DNA of 64,000 bases, taken from assembly GCA_027475525.1 (NCBI GenBank), contig JAMWFC010000059.1:372001-436000 (forward strand), written 5' to 3'. Origin of the DNA: Macrolepiota albuminosa. Lineage: Eukaryota; Basidiomycota; Agaricomycetes; Agaricales; Agaricaceae. Shown here one piece after another: positions 32,770-44,091 of this stretch. Numbering within the stretch: position 1 is the first letter of the stretch; each line of letters begins with the position of its first letter. The notes below the pieces were generated by a model that made no database searches, had not been told where the DNA came from, and was given only the letters and a program-made list of their open reading frames with translations. The position numbers and the translations under genes were made by a program.

Positions 32770-32806
32770 AAATATGACCCATATTTGACTCAAGTATTAC
32801 ACTAGG

Positions 32807-34709
32807 CTATGGGGCTGCCTTCATACAGCATGGTCTGAAAATGCTCACGGTCCAACCAGTACATGGAGGGCAAGGCCATGGTAGACTCTGCAATGCTAGT
32901 GGCACGATGCTGGAGTGAGCGAAGGGAATTGAACGTCGAATCGTACTTTTCCGTGATCCATGGTGCGAGCGTGTCCATTGCTTCTTGATAAGTTGCACCT
33001 GCATCAAACGCATGACGCATCTCAACCATGAAGACGTTTCACATGCAATATTGCATGCAAGCGATGGGACCGGTGGTGTACTTTGGATGCTTGAACACTC
33101 CACCCGGCTCGAGCATCATCAAAGCAAGGCACACCACGGTTGGGTCTGGGAAGGGATGAGACTTGGTCGGTATCCAGGCATGCGTCCAAAGCGCGACCAA
33201 GAGCTTGAGCACGTGCGTTACCAGTTCAGAGGTTTCCGACTCTGCTGCAAGAGCAGCCTTCAACGTGTCCAAGCGCTGCAAAATGTGTGCAGGCAGGTCA
33301 AACGTGAGCGATGTCGAAGGGTGCAGCAGCATGGCAAGCAGGCAAACAATCGGACCCAAGTATTCTTTCATGCGAACCTGGTGGTCTTGGTGCCGGTGAA
33401 AAGGTTGGTTGCTCAGGCCCCTGTGAAAAAAAGACAGGCAGTCTTAGAATTTTCATTCAAAGACCTGAAGACTCACGTTTTGGCTGGGTCCGGAGTGTTC
33501 AAGCGCTGTAAGATCAGCTCTGGCACGAGCTCGAAGACGTGTTCTGATCCCAAAAACAGCTGATGCACCGCGGGCACCAGACCAGGAAACTCGTCTTTTT
33601 TCAAGATAGCAACCATGCCCTGCAGCTCTTCGAGGGACCTGTCCTTTATCAGGTCCAGCCATCTGTTGGACTTGAGCCAGGGGCTGACCAGCCTGGGATC
33701 GAGGCAGTAGTCTGCGGGTCTGCTGCTGGCATCCGAGGCCTCCATGGCTGCGCGCAGGTCGTCGATGAGTGCCTGAGTGGGGTGCACGTTGGCGGGGCTA
33801 GCAGGCGTGACGGGGAAGAAAGACCGATGGAGGGTGTGGTCCAGCTGTTGAGCGTCCACAGTGGTCCACGAGCGGGGCACAGGCAGGTCGTGGTGCTTTT
33901 CGTGGTGGTGCTTGATAATGGAAGACTGCACGCCGTATATCTTGTTGCAGACGGAGCATCGCAGGCCGGCGTGAAGAAGGAGGCCTTGGATCTCTGGCCT
34001 GACGGCCAAGCAGTCCAACGCGGGAAGATCGTCATTCACGCCCAAGAGCTGGATGTCTGAATTGAGCAGCTGCTTGTCGATCGAAACCCCCCCTTTGTGA
34101 TTTCTTTTGAGGTGCTGGAACAGATGGCTGGGAGTCACGGCGATTCCACAGCTGAGGCAGATGAGTCCAGGCAGCGCTGTGTTGTAAGCAATGCCCAGCT
34201 TGTGGAGGTACGGCGGTTGAACAAGCTGAGAGTCGTCGGCGCCACGCTCGGACACAACCGAGCTTTGGTGGGGCTCAGAGGGAGAGGTGGTTGGCTCGTT
34301 CTGAACGCTCTTAAGAATTCTCGAGTGAAAATGTCAAGAGCGTAAGGTCTCACCTTCAGAGGCAGGTTCAAGCCATCCTGGATAAGCGCTCTTCGAGCTT
34401 TGACGTGAAAATCCAAAGAGTGCAAATTCTCACCTCGGTAGAGCCTATCCAGTGACATTTTGAGAGTTTGACGTGTCTCCTGAGGTTGTTGGTCGCGCTG
34501 AACCTGTGGCCATTGGGGTGCTCGGAGCAGGTGCAGAGGAAATCGCCCGTGTCTGGCTGCCTGGTCAGTGTGACAGTCGCGTTGGCATATTCAACTCGGA
34601 GGGTGGCAACGCATGTGCGTCGGTGCGCGTCTCTGGCGGATTTGGCCTTGGGATAGCTGTCGGCCACAAAGACCCGGTTGCATGCACTGCAGGTGGCTTT
34701 GGAGGCCAT
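32807..34709 (-). pseudogene. OrsD-domain / RecQ-helicase-associated protein, copy 2, 3'-truncated
   Basis: The gene starts at ATG 34,709 (MASKATCSACNRVFVADS), an extra N-terminal zinc-finger exon ending at about 34,438 with LRRHVKLSKCHWIGSTE. Two introns follow, then an exon to 33,473 with SQLVQPPYLHKLGIAYNTAL, the C2H2-like CLSCGIAVTPSHLFQHLKRN and CSVCNKIYGVQSSIIKHH, and LILQRLNTPDPAKT. After a 57-nt intron comes GLSNQPFHRHQDHQVRMKEY and the helical region. An in-frame TGA stands where copy 1 has Arg (after CMQYCM, near 33,040). The gene stops at GSPIA exactly at the end of the gene-capturing element, so the helical C-terminal half and any helicase are gone. It has a higher GC content than copy 1. 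Confidence 0.72.
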
Positions 34710-34978
34710 TGGTGCGCTAAAATCACGTGATGTTCCTTTTCAACAAGGAGGATGGCGGGATGAACGATGCGTGTATTTCGAGACGTGACGGAAGTGTGAC
34801 TGGATTCAGTTGAACATCACCTCACGCATAAGTATATTCTGATATCTTTAAGTATCTTATTCGAACGTCCAATGACGTTTGATCCGATCGTTGATGGGCT
34901 CGAGTAACTCCACTCGCCAGAAGGGCGGGAACAAAGCAACCACAATATATACATACAGCCAACACCTCTGCGCCCCGC

Positions 34979-35280
34979 GTGGAGTCGAGGGTGATAACGA
35001 GACTGCTGTATCGCCTCTTTAGGCGCCCTTATACCATTCGACGCGCCTGTTTCCATTCCAGTGCCACGTTTGGGGCAACACGTAAGGTCGTCCGCAAGTT
35101 CAATCTCGCAGATATTGGCGAGGCTATCACAAAGTGCCAGATTATTAAGCGGTACGTACTCGAAGCTCCGGCCGGTCCCAATTTCTAGCATTAATGATGC
35201 TATGAAACTAGGTCAGTAGCGCCATCTGCGACAATCCAAGCTTTCGACCCTCTGTGGCAGGATTCTGTGCGTCCCACAAT
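34979..35280 (+). pseudogene. Branched-chain 2-oxoacid dehydrogenase E2 (lipoyl acyltransferase) N-terminal fragment
   Basis: The frame gives a mitochondrial-presequence-like, Arg-rich stretch (RVITRLLYRLFRRPYTIRR) and then FHSSATFGATRKVVRKFNL and ADIGEAITKCQIIKR. An intron starting GTACGT (near 35,153) follows. The next exon reads SVAPSATIQAFDPLWQDSV. This is the start of the lipoyl domain of E2 of the branched-chain complex, in which ADIGEGI is the hallmark; here it is ADIGEAI. The lipoyl Lys region and catalytic domain are missing. No ATG is seen at the expected start, where GTG stands. Confidence 0.75.
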
Positions 35281-38188
35281 TTAGTAACGCGACTTGATCA
35301 AGCATCAAAGCATCATGATCAACTTGCCCCTTTACCCATCCTAGTTCTGCGTTGATGCACTCCGCGCTCTCTTCCGGCTTGTCCCCATCATCCTCTCGCG
35401 TGCCTCACTGCATCTATCAGCGTTCTCCAAGCTCGGCGCAGGCATGTTTCGTTCATAAGGAGCAGATGCGCAGAGGTGCTGAGAGCGGTCCTCAGGCTGC
35501 GGTGCTGCGTGCTGATGGAGTACGGGTGGGTCTGACCCCCGAGTCGGATAATTTGCACGAGAAGCCTGCGTGAAGGCTGTCTACCTCTGCCAAAAAAGCA
35601 CTGACATGGGTTACCTACACTATGTACGCGGGCCAAAACAGACATCGCACTCAAACAATAGCATTCACCCCATTTGTATATTCCATCTCCCACTTGCACT
35701 GCTTCCCCGCCCTGCCGCGTGTACTTCCAATGGACTTTCCATGACGTATAACACATCAACCGCCTCTCGTCCTAGTTTCAGCATTGACGACTTCGAAACT
35801 CACTTCCACGTGGTTGATTATGCAGTGGGGGTGATCCCGCAACGCCGGAGCGCTGTCACAGGGGCTCAGAGAGCGACAGCGTGGACGGTTGTTTGAAGCT
35901 TGAAGAGGCTCTTTGGCGGCGGCAGCAGCAGCTTGCCTCGTTCCGGGGGGGGGGGGGCGGAAGGGTCTGGCATCTGGTGTTCAACAGGTGTCGGTTCTTT
36001 TGAGATGAAAAGGAACAAGGAAGGGGGATGAAGTGGAAGACGAGGGAGGGGACCTGAAGGTCTTCCTCTATCCTGGACTAGCTAGCGTCTCTTACAACGT
36101 GCCAATGAGGCCATGTCTTTCTCTCGTAATCTGACTTACACCGGAGACGACAGATCATCGATCACCCCTGAGTAGAGCTTCAAACAGCCATCTTTCAACA
36201 CGGCCATCAAACACACGTTCATCTTGGTGATTATCGACGTATTGCTATTGGAGATACTTTTGCACACGCATGAAACAGCTGTTCAAGTACATATCAAGTC
36301 GCCACCGCTTCTTATTTGCGATGTGATTGATATCTGTGGATTCAGGGCATCTTGGAAAAGGTGACGTCGCAAATGGAACTTAGATGTCTTGATTGTCATG
36401 TCAATCCCTTTAGAGAAATCAGTGCCCTAAAAATCTTGACTGTATAGGATTTCCGATAAACCGGGGTTCATTATGCCAATGGGTAGAAATAGAAAGGGGA
36501 GCTAATTGCATAATACAATTTGAAAATGAATTATAATACAGGAGTGTCGGCCGAAGCCAGATAACCAATTTTTAGCATCCTTTTGACACGTGGATGAAAG
36601 GCTGGAGGCTAAAATCTCAAATGCATATCTAGCTATGGAGAGATATGCTGTCGTTTACTCAGGAAACAAAGTGTCTGGCTAGAGAAGCTTTTCGTAGTCT
36701 ACTCAGACCTGATGATGGGTGAGTGCGAGGGATAGGTGGTAATATCAGACAATGATGAATCAATCTGTCACAATGGATTGTAAAATTACATTCTGTTTCA
36801 ATGTGAACGAGTCGGTCCTTCCTTTCGCATCTTTATAATCAGGAAGAAAATGTTAAACGCATGGTACATAGCGGAAATGATCGATCGCACTACGTACTCG
36901 AGTGTAAAACCAATGTTTATTAATATGTTCGAAGTTCATCTCAGATTTTTCTGTATGCTCTATATGTTCAACTGTGCTCTAGTTGTAGGTAACACGAGAT
37001 CATTGCAACCCTGGTCGGATTGATAGGCCTCATCGATATCATCCATGCGTGGTGAATCCTGCTGATCAACCGGACTTTTGTCATAATGCCTGCCCAGGGC
37101 CACTCTCTACGCCACTAAATGAATGACATTCAGATGGAAAGTTCCAGTGAGTGAAAACTGTCGGTGGATGATAAGAATTCTGATCGTACGTGAGTAACAT
37201 GTTATTAAAAACGTTGAATGAGATGCTGGTTCTGAGAAGCGCTACTTAAAGACCACGTGAGGGTTCCGCAAGTCAGAATAGTTTTATGATGTCATCCACT
37301 CTTCACCCAACAAGTGGTTTTTTTTCGCCCCCGTCGGCTGGGTGATCCAGACCTAGATGTTCTTTGCAAGTACAAAGAAAATGGTTAAATCATCGGAAGA
37401 GATTGCGCGCTGAGCAATGGAAGGATTGGAGGAACAGAAAAGACGAGATTCATGTACAAATGTACAACTCCGGTGAGCCCAAGGATAGTAGAAAGCTATG
37501 TATCCATCACATCTAGGATCAAGCCGACCGGAGTCACGTTTTGAACAATGAGACTGCCTCGTGCCACCGGCACATGCCATACTCCAAGCGGCCACCAGAT
37601 ACAGGACAAAACATAAAAATGCCCATAACCGATGAGCCTGTCGCACACTCAAAGAAATCCTGGAAATATCAAGTTCCTGATTGTGATTGGTTTAGCCACC
37701 AGTCTACATGAAGAGAGCTTCTCTACACAATGTGGGAAACATATGTTCAAGAAGGTTCCACTATGTCCGAGGGAATTCGATTACTCATCTTGAAGGTATC
37801 ACCTGAATCTCATGACTGTACCCTTTCACAATGAACAAATGGGGTATCGAAGAGTGTGGCTGTGAAGGTCCCGAGTCATCAAGGCTATCGTGTTGCCAAT
37901 TTGGCGAGGATGATAGGCTGGAACCCATACCGACAGTAGAAGGAGGCACGCACTGGGTTGCACGAGATTTGACTGTAAACATTTACCCGATATCTAGTAT
38001 GTACCCTTGGGCCAACCATAGCCACAAATCGGCAAAACTATGTACACTTTCTTCCTGGCCATGACGAGTTGCTGCGCCTTCTCCTTTGGCCTCCAAATGG
38101 CTATAAGAGTGGACGCCACCACCATCTTTCCTTCGTGTCTGATCCGTTTTTATTACCATCCTCGTAGGCCACCACAAACGCGACCTCG
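35281..38188. other. Mostly non-coding; one possible secreted frame and a G13 run
   Basis: I recognise no gene in most of this 2.9-kb interval. A run of 13 G lies at 35,945-35,957. The stretch just before 38,189 contains a TATA-like CTATAAGAG near 38,101-38,109 and serves as upstream region of the transcription factor gene. Confidence 0.5.
37353..37652 (-). CDS. Possible small secreted cysteine-containing protein
   Basis: The 99-codon frame starts with a signal-peptide-like segment (RLWAFLCFVLYLVAAWSMAC, then an AGG cleavage-like site), followed by four further Cys in HCS, RCD, SCT and FCS contexts. No homologue is recognised. Supporting points are the N-terminal hydrophobic stretch and even Cys spacing. 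Against it, there is no intron and no clear promoter, and the frame could be chance. Confidence 0.3.
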   Translation of the reverse strand: MSVRQAHRLWAFLCFVLYLVAAWSMACAGGTRQSHCSKRDSGRLDPRCDGYIAFYYPWAHRSCTFVHESRLFCSSNPSIAQRAISSDDLTIFFVLAKNI

Positions 38189-40427
38189 ATGTCCGTCGAA
38201 TCTCCGGAGGATTCTGCGGTGTCGAGGGCTACGGCGAAGTCATTGAGGAGAGGCCGTGCATGTTTGAACTGCAGGTATGTTCCCCTACATGGCTTAGACA
38301 ATGATTTAATGAATGTAATTTTCAAAAGGTTTCTCAAGATAGTCAGTTATGTGCTATCTGGATTTCTGTTAACTTGATTGATTGTAGAAATGTGATGGTG
38401 TCAAACCCATATGTGGACCGTGTCGGAAGCACCCAAAGGAGGACCAATGCGAATATGCCGATGGTTCTGGGCGGTCACGAACAAAGATGCTGGAGGACAA
38501 GGTAAGCAGATTGGAGGCACGCCTAGGCGAATTGGAGCGCCTCGAAGAATCGACACCATCCGTAGCTCTTCACGACCCATACATTCGAATTCATGAATCT
38601 GCGTCGCAAATATCGCTCTCGCTACCAATAATAGAGGCACGCTCGACTGACTCATCGTCTCCTTCTACGTCTTCGCCTTCAAGTCTTCCCTCGACCCAGC
38701 CGTGGGGAAACTTTGGAACCCTTGAATCCAAGCCTGATTTAGTGGGCTCTAGTGGTTCGTCATCATCCCATGATACGAGCTCGCCACTAGAGGTGCGTAA
38801 GCAAGTATGATTATGCCATTCAAAAGCTGATGGCTTTTCAAGGAACCCGGATTCCTCACCATAAAGAGCCTGTGAGTTTCTTACTTCTTTCCTTAGTACG
38901 ACTTCGACATGGTCGCCACAGCCTCGATAGATTTTTACCACATTGCCAAGAATTTGGCTTTTTTCTCAATCCTAACAGATTTCGTGAAGCGACTCTTCTT
39001 CCTCTTTCTTTTGGTCATCCATGTCGTCCGACACCTGCTCTACTTAGTGCCGTGTATTTGTGGGGCGTTCATCTCTCACAAGCGGAGACGCTCCTTCAAG
39101 AAGAGCAGCCATTTATCTCCCGTGCCTTACAACACGCCGTTTCCGACGTATTTGGAAGTCACCCAGATGCCATACTTCACACTCTACAGGCCGAAATACT
39201 CTTGTCATACTACTTGCTCCGTATAGGCCGTTTTATTGAGGCCAAATGTCACACAAATACTGCGGTATCACTCGCCCTAGGGGCTGATCTTCATAAGATA
39301 AGATCTGCCTATCCTATAACACCCTCAGCGGCGCTAGGACTGTCCTCCGATGTATCTGTTCCGTTCCTTTTACCCTTACCCCGCGACCACATTGAAGAAG
39401 GCGAGCGGATCAATGGATTCTGGGCCGTGGTGGTGCTCCACAAGTGCATAATGGTAACTCTGGAATCACCTATGAGCGTCTGTGGAACATTGGAAGCACC
39501 TGGCATTCAAATTGATACACCGTGGCCTTTGGACATCTTGACTTATTCAGAAGTATGTGAGTCTCCGGATTATATCTGAATGTCATTGATATCTTTTCAG
39601 GGTCTGAGTCCCGACCTTCGCGGAGACAACACTATACGCGAGTTTCTGTTCGGCATAGTTGAAGATGGACATGGCTTTACCTGTATGACTGGACTCAAAG
39701 TTCAAGCTGTTATCTTATTCCACAAATCTGTCGAGTTGGCAGGTCAATCGATGCTGAGTATGACACTGCTCTTTTATACTGCACCGTCGATTAACTAATG
39801 ATTATCTATCTGGATTATAGACATGCAACCTTATCATTTACCTTACTCCATTTTTCGACTTGTTGACAAATTCTCTTCTAATCTCCCGCCATTTACTCAC
39901 GCGACCGTCCAACCATGGACTCGAACCCTCATTTTTATCCATGCCCTTGCCGACGCCGCAGTAATCACACTTCACAATCACTTCTCCTACATTAGCTCTT
40001 CACCGCAGCAATATCGTCTGGGAGCAGCTCGACGTATCGTCACTTTCTACGGGTTTAACGTCATGGAGGTTGGTCTCATGAACTCATTCATGGGCGTAAG
40101 TTAATTGCTTTTAAATACATATTCGAGTGGTAACCACGTTACCATGTTTATCTAGACCCTTTTGGTGCTTGCATGTAATGTTTTTATTGATGAATTGCAT
40201 CGCGTGCGATTATCAGGAGATGTGTGGTCTGCTAACGCTGAAGGGACTGAAGAAGATCTCATGAACCTTGTGGGAACTGGGATGGCAGTATTGCGTGCAC
40301 AATCTGATAAGAGCACCTTTATGAGTATGTTGATTGTTTGTCTTAAAACTGATGGAGATACTGGAATTTTTTTTCTCAAATAGGATATCAACTGCAGCAG
40401 ATTCAAGAGGCTTGTTCTGCGTTCTAA
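38189..40427 (+). CDS. Zn(II)2Cys6 fungal transcription factor
   Basis: A nuclear regulator. Exon 1 (38,189-38,274) ends GRACLNC; a 13-nt microexon (38,329-38,341) supplies RFLKI; exon 3 (38,388-38,792) starts KCDGVKPICGPCRKHPKEDQ then C. Joined, this is C-X2-C-X6-C-X6-C-X2-C-X8-C, a perfect zinc cluster, followed by a short coiled coil (MLEDKVSRLEARLGELERLE) that would mediate dimerisation and a Ser-rich linker. The fungal-specific middle homology region follows (FLPHCQEFGFFLNPNRFRE, QAEILLSYYLLRIGRFIEAK) to 39,552. Further exons are 39,601-39,757, 39,821-40,095, 40,156-40,324 and 40,384-40,427. Introns are 46-63 nt. The 38,793-38,915 junction is unresolved: no simple splice keeps frame into SLDRFLPH, so a small frameshift or another exon is possible. 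Target genes are unknown. Confidence 0.88.
38329..38341 (+). other. 13-nt microexon in the zinc-cluster domain
   Basis: GTTTCTCAAGATA is flanked by AG (38,327-38,328) and GT (38,342-38,343). Without it the zinc cluster lacks the X6 spacing between Cys2 and Cys3, and the flanking exons are out of phase. Confidence 0.8.
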
Positions 40428-43184
40428 AGGTTTACAATTGGTTTCCAACTTTGATCTCTACACACGCACTCCATTATGATACCATCGTACTGCTATCTGG
40501 ACAAGCCTGCTGGAGGCATATAGATTTTTTTCCACTTCGATCCGTCCACTTTGTCTACTTCTTCGCTAACTTACTCTTTCTTACCACTGTTTTTAATTCT
40601 ACAGACTATGAACTCTTGTTCTGTACTTCATCTGTGTTACGTTGTTTGTATTCCGTATTCCGGATACTTGTATCTACTAATACGATGTACATGGCTGCAG
40701 TTTTTTTCCCTTCATCTTCCCTCGAAGGGCTTTAACGAAAATTTAATCTTGACTACTCTTCATCCTTCTTGTGCCTTTCCGCAGCCTCAGACAAGGACGG
40801 TCATAGATCCACCTTTCCAAAGGGATGACAAATCAGGATCAGGGTTATCTCGACATTTTCACTCAGGTTTGAAACACAAACGGTCGAAAAAAAGACATAG
40901 CTTGGCCAGTGGCGTCGTAAGCATGAGAGGGACCTGTTTCTTTTCCGTACCGATGAACATTGAAGACCTGGAGCGTTAGAGGCTGTAACTTAGTCAGGCT
41001 GTCCAGTTGATGTCTAAACAAGCACCGGTGACATAAATTTGACATACCGAGGCGGTGGAAAAAATCTTACACACATGTGGCGATGACTTTGAATGTCATG
41101 ACAAGCTCAAGCCGTGCATTCATTGTCCCCCTACTCTTAAAGGAAACTCGCAATCAGATAGGGTACTGATTCAATTATATATCTCAAAGTCGAATCGCTT
41201 CCAATTGTTTGCAATGGAAATTACTAATTCAAAGCAGAATGAATGGTCGTATTCTTTAGACTTGGAGCAAGACCCAGGGATCAATGAGGAAGCTCTGGGC
41301 GAACATAAAGTCATTATCACCAACATTGAGTGACAGTCACGGTGTATTTCAAAAGGCCGTGAATAGGTGCGACATCCAGAATGCCGCACGCGGCATCAGG
41401 GAGTCTCTATCCAACTCAGGCCTGAAAGGATGGAAAGGGAAAAACATTGCATCGGTGAGGATTTAGTCGTCTGACGGAAGGTAGGCCTGAACTGACAATG
41501 AAGCGAGCACTAAAATTGCTCGGAAAGTTCAGTGGAAGAATTGCGAATTATAGGTTTGAATATGGTCGACTGACCATACGGATCAAAATAATGAACTCGG
41601 AAGGAGGTTGGCGAAGGCAGCATGCACGTTTGACTTGTAAAAAACGTTCGTATAGCCAGGCTAGGCTAAACAAGACGGGGGAAAGGAATGGCCGTCCATG
41701 AATGATAAGATGAGCAGTGATTTTGACAGCTGGAATTTAGATAAGATTGTGACAAATTCCTGTGACGAGGCTAATTGAATAATCTTCGTTGCCTTGTACA
41801 ACGATCTACTCCACTCGTTTTACTGCCAACCACTCGCCCTTTTCCTTCCGTCCATAGATAAATTAATAGACTCAACGGCGCCACATCTAAACAAGGCCGT
41901 ATGCCGGTAGAGCCCTTGACAGTTTTCTTGAATGGAACCAGCTATCCGAGTACGCACATGGTAAAAGCAGAGTGTGAAGAGTTTACCATGGTGTAGCAGT
42001 CGGTTTTAGAAATGAAGAATCTGAAAGGGTTTAAAAACAGTCACCTGGATAATCATGAGAGATTGAGGAGGTGTATAGTTCCTTCTACAGAGGATTTACT
42101 GTCATCCGGCCATTGCCGGTTTCTTATATCAGGTAGATCTACCTGATATCAATCGGGTACGATAGATACAGATCTGAAGCTATCTGAGAACAACGATCAG
42201 ACAGTGATATTCAGCGGACGTATGTACAGGTACTTGGTTCTCAATTCCTCCTTTGATAGAGATGATAGAGATTCTCCGAAAATACGTGTAACGCCTCATG
42301 TTTTGTCAGTTTTCCCAGTCAAGAGACTCGCCCTTGATCTGTTTCTGTATGTTCTCAAGATCCGAACCTTCGCGGTGTTTTTGGCGTCTTTCATATTTCC
42401 ATCTCCCGTTATTGGGGCAGGACATTGACCTACTGAAGAAAATGTGACCTATCTCCTTAGACCACATAAATGTCATTTGACAACTCATTCCTCATTCTCC
42501 AGGCTCTTTGTACAATGACTTATCCTCAGGTACGTACATAGATATACGATTTCTTCCAGCCTACAACGTGTATCGATCTCTTTGCCATTGTTAATTCTCG
42601 CTTGGTACAGGGACGTAACTTAGCAGTTTCGGATCCATCCTCAGTCGGTCTAGTGCGCCACTGTCGCGACTATCAACTAATATTTAATATTCTCACTGGG
42701 TAAAATTAATTCTATACTGCTAATCGAAATATAAGTGCCTGTTGTAGGCGCTCTCCAATCAACTATCTGTCCCATCTAGGTACGATACACAGAACCAAGC
42801 ACTCCAATTACTTTGAAGGTGTTAACATATCACACCCCATTAGGAAAGGTCGTCACAAACCGTCCATAAATATACTGACACGTAGTGAATTCCTGCCTGC
42901 AACGAGGCTGTCGCATATCTTACAAGAGTGGTAAAGCACGAATTATCGATCATCTGAGAAATTTCGATTCTTTCCATCTCTATAAGACTGGGTTGGCAAG
43001 CTGGACCAAGGCTCGTGCCGCTCCGTCGTTGTTTTGGGTAGCAGGGTCAGGTGAAGAACGGATCTCAACGGGAGCCAAACCAAGTCAAAGAAGAGGGACC
43101 GGTGGTGCGCGATTTTTCTTCCTGTGATTCCGAAGTGTTGCTAAGTTACGAAATACGCTCTAGGACAAACTTCCGTCTTCCGTC
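40428..43184. other. No confident gene
   Basis: Open frames at 41,055-41,333 and elsewhere have no recognisable content. Some GT-AG pairs around 40,740-41,000 might belong to an unrecognised minor gene. The region is of balanced composition and contains no obvious transposon. TATA-like CATAAATATACTG near 42,865 lies about 320 bp before the next gene. Confidence 0.45.
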
Positions 43185-44091
43185 ATGGCCACCTACGATG
43201 AGAAAGATTTTACACTTCAAGGACACTGTGAGCAGTCAAAAGAGCGCAGACGCTCTGATCTATCAGACAAGGTAAGTGCGTTATCTCAATACGCTTCGAT
43301 GTTTCTCAAGTAATTGGAGGAAACCCATTCGACGTTCATTCTCTATGACCATTCAGGAAGAATAATCCCGCCTCCACCACAACGCAACGGTAGTACCTAT
43401 TCTGAACAGCCTCGACACCAAGAAGATATCGAAGCCCTCAAATATCGACGTTGGAACTCCGATCATGTAACTTCTCGTCACTGTCGGCTAACGCCTCCGC
43501 CAAAGTATACTTCAGCCGTAGGTCCGACCTCGCCAGATCTGCAACCAGGCCTTCGTCGACTACTTCCCATCCTGCGGCTCAAAGTTATCCAACCGCATCA
43601 GGGCCCATTCCCGCTCTATCGAATCATTTACGATATTCAAAACAAAATGACAAGGATGCACCGCGAGCTCGTTGAGGCGGTCGACCGGGAACGTAATGCA
43701 CGCGGTAATCTTGCTGAGGAATGCAAGGTGTTACAGCAGGATCTCGAGAATCTTAAAATAGATTTTCGCAATGCATGTCGGGATTCCGACAGGCTGATGG
43801 CAGAAAACGAGAGGCTAAGACAAGCTACGAGAGATCAGATAGGCCCCAGAGACGAGGAGCACCAGGTGAGGGAGGTAGCGAAATCATACATAGACCAACA
43901 GCTGAAGCCACAATCACGGACAGCAGATGGAGAAGCAGCGCGTAGAGGCCGAGCAGTGCGTTGACTGGGAAGTTGTAAGCAGCGTGTAGAGGCCGAGCGC
44001 TGCGTTGACTGGGAAGTTGTCCAGCCAGGTTCAAGAACTGCGTCAACGCATACAGAGCGGGAAGCTCACGGGATATAATCTCAAGTCTTGA
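43185..44091 (+). CDS. Coiled-coil protein, four exons, about 248 aa
   Basis: Exons 43,185-43,271 (MATYDEKDFTLQGHCEQSKE...), 43,320-43,865, 43,924-43,974 and 44,029-44,091 join in frame over 249 codons including the stop. Introns are 48, 58 and 54 nt with GT/AG ends. The N-terminal half is Pro/Arg-rich and likely disordered. The C-terminal half is a heptad-rich coiled coil (ELVEAVDRERNARGNLAEE, KVLQQDLENLKIDFRNACRD, SDRLMAENERLRQ) that continues across the splice sites (EEHQ/QMEKQRVEAEQ, DWEV/VQELRQRIQSGKL). No known family is recognised. Intron 3 coincides with the second unit of a 44-bp tandem duplication. The splice model is mine and depends on the coil staying in register. Confidence 0.72.

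Larger units (their letters stand above)
30485..32805 (+). mobile_element. Gene-capturing element, copy 2 (Helitron-like 3' end)
   Basis: It matches copy 1 at its left part (TTCCTCCCTGTTTTCACG near 30,520), from 31,044 (equivalent to 10,660) to the right end, and in the terminal hairpin (32,770-32,786) plus CTAG (32,802-32,805). Unlike copy 1 it carries acetyl-CoA synthetase exons between its left part and the PDI fragment. Its right end abuts an OrsD gene at the codons for GSPIA, truncating that gene. No transposase gene is inside. Confidence 0.62.

Noticed and set aside
33563..34060. 165-codon plus-strand frame
   Set aside because: Antisense to the OrsD zinc-finger exon of copy 2.
35945..35957. 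G13 run as a G-quadruplex regulatory site
   Set aside because: A single homopolymer without separate G-tracts; also prone to sequencing error.
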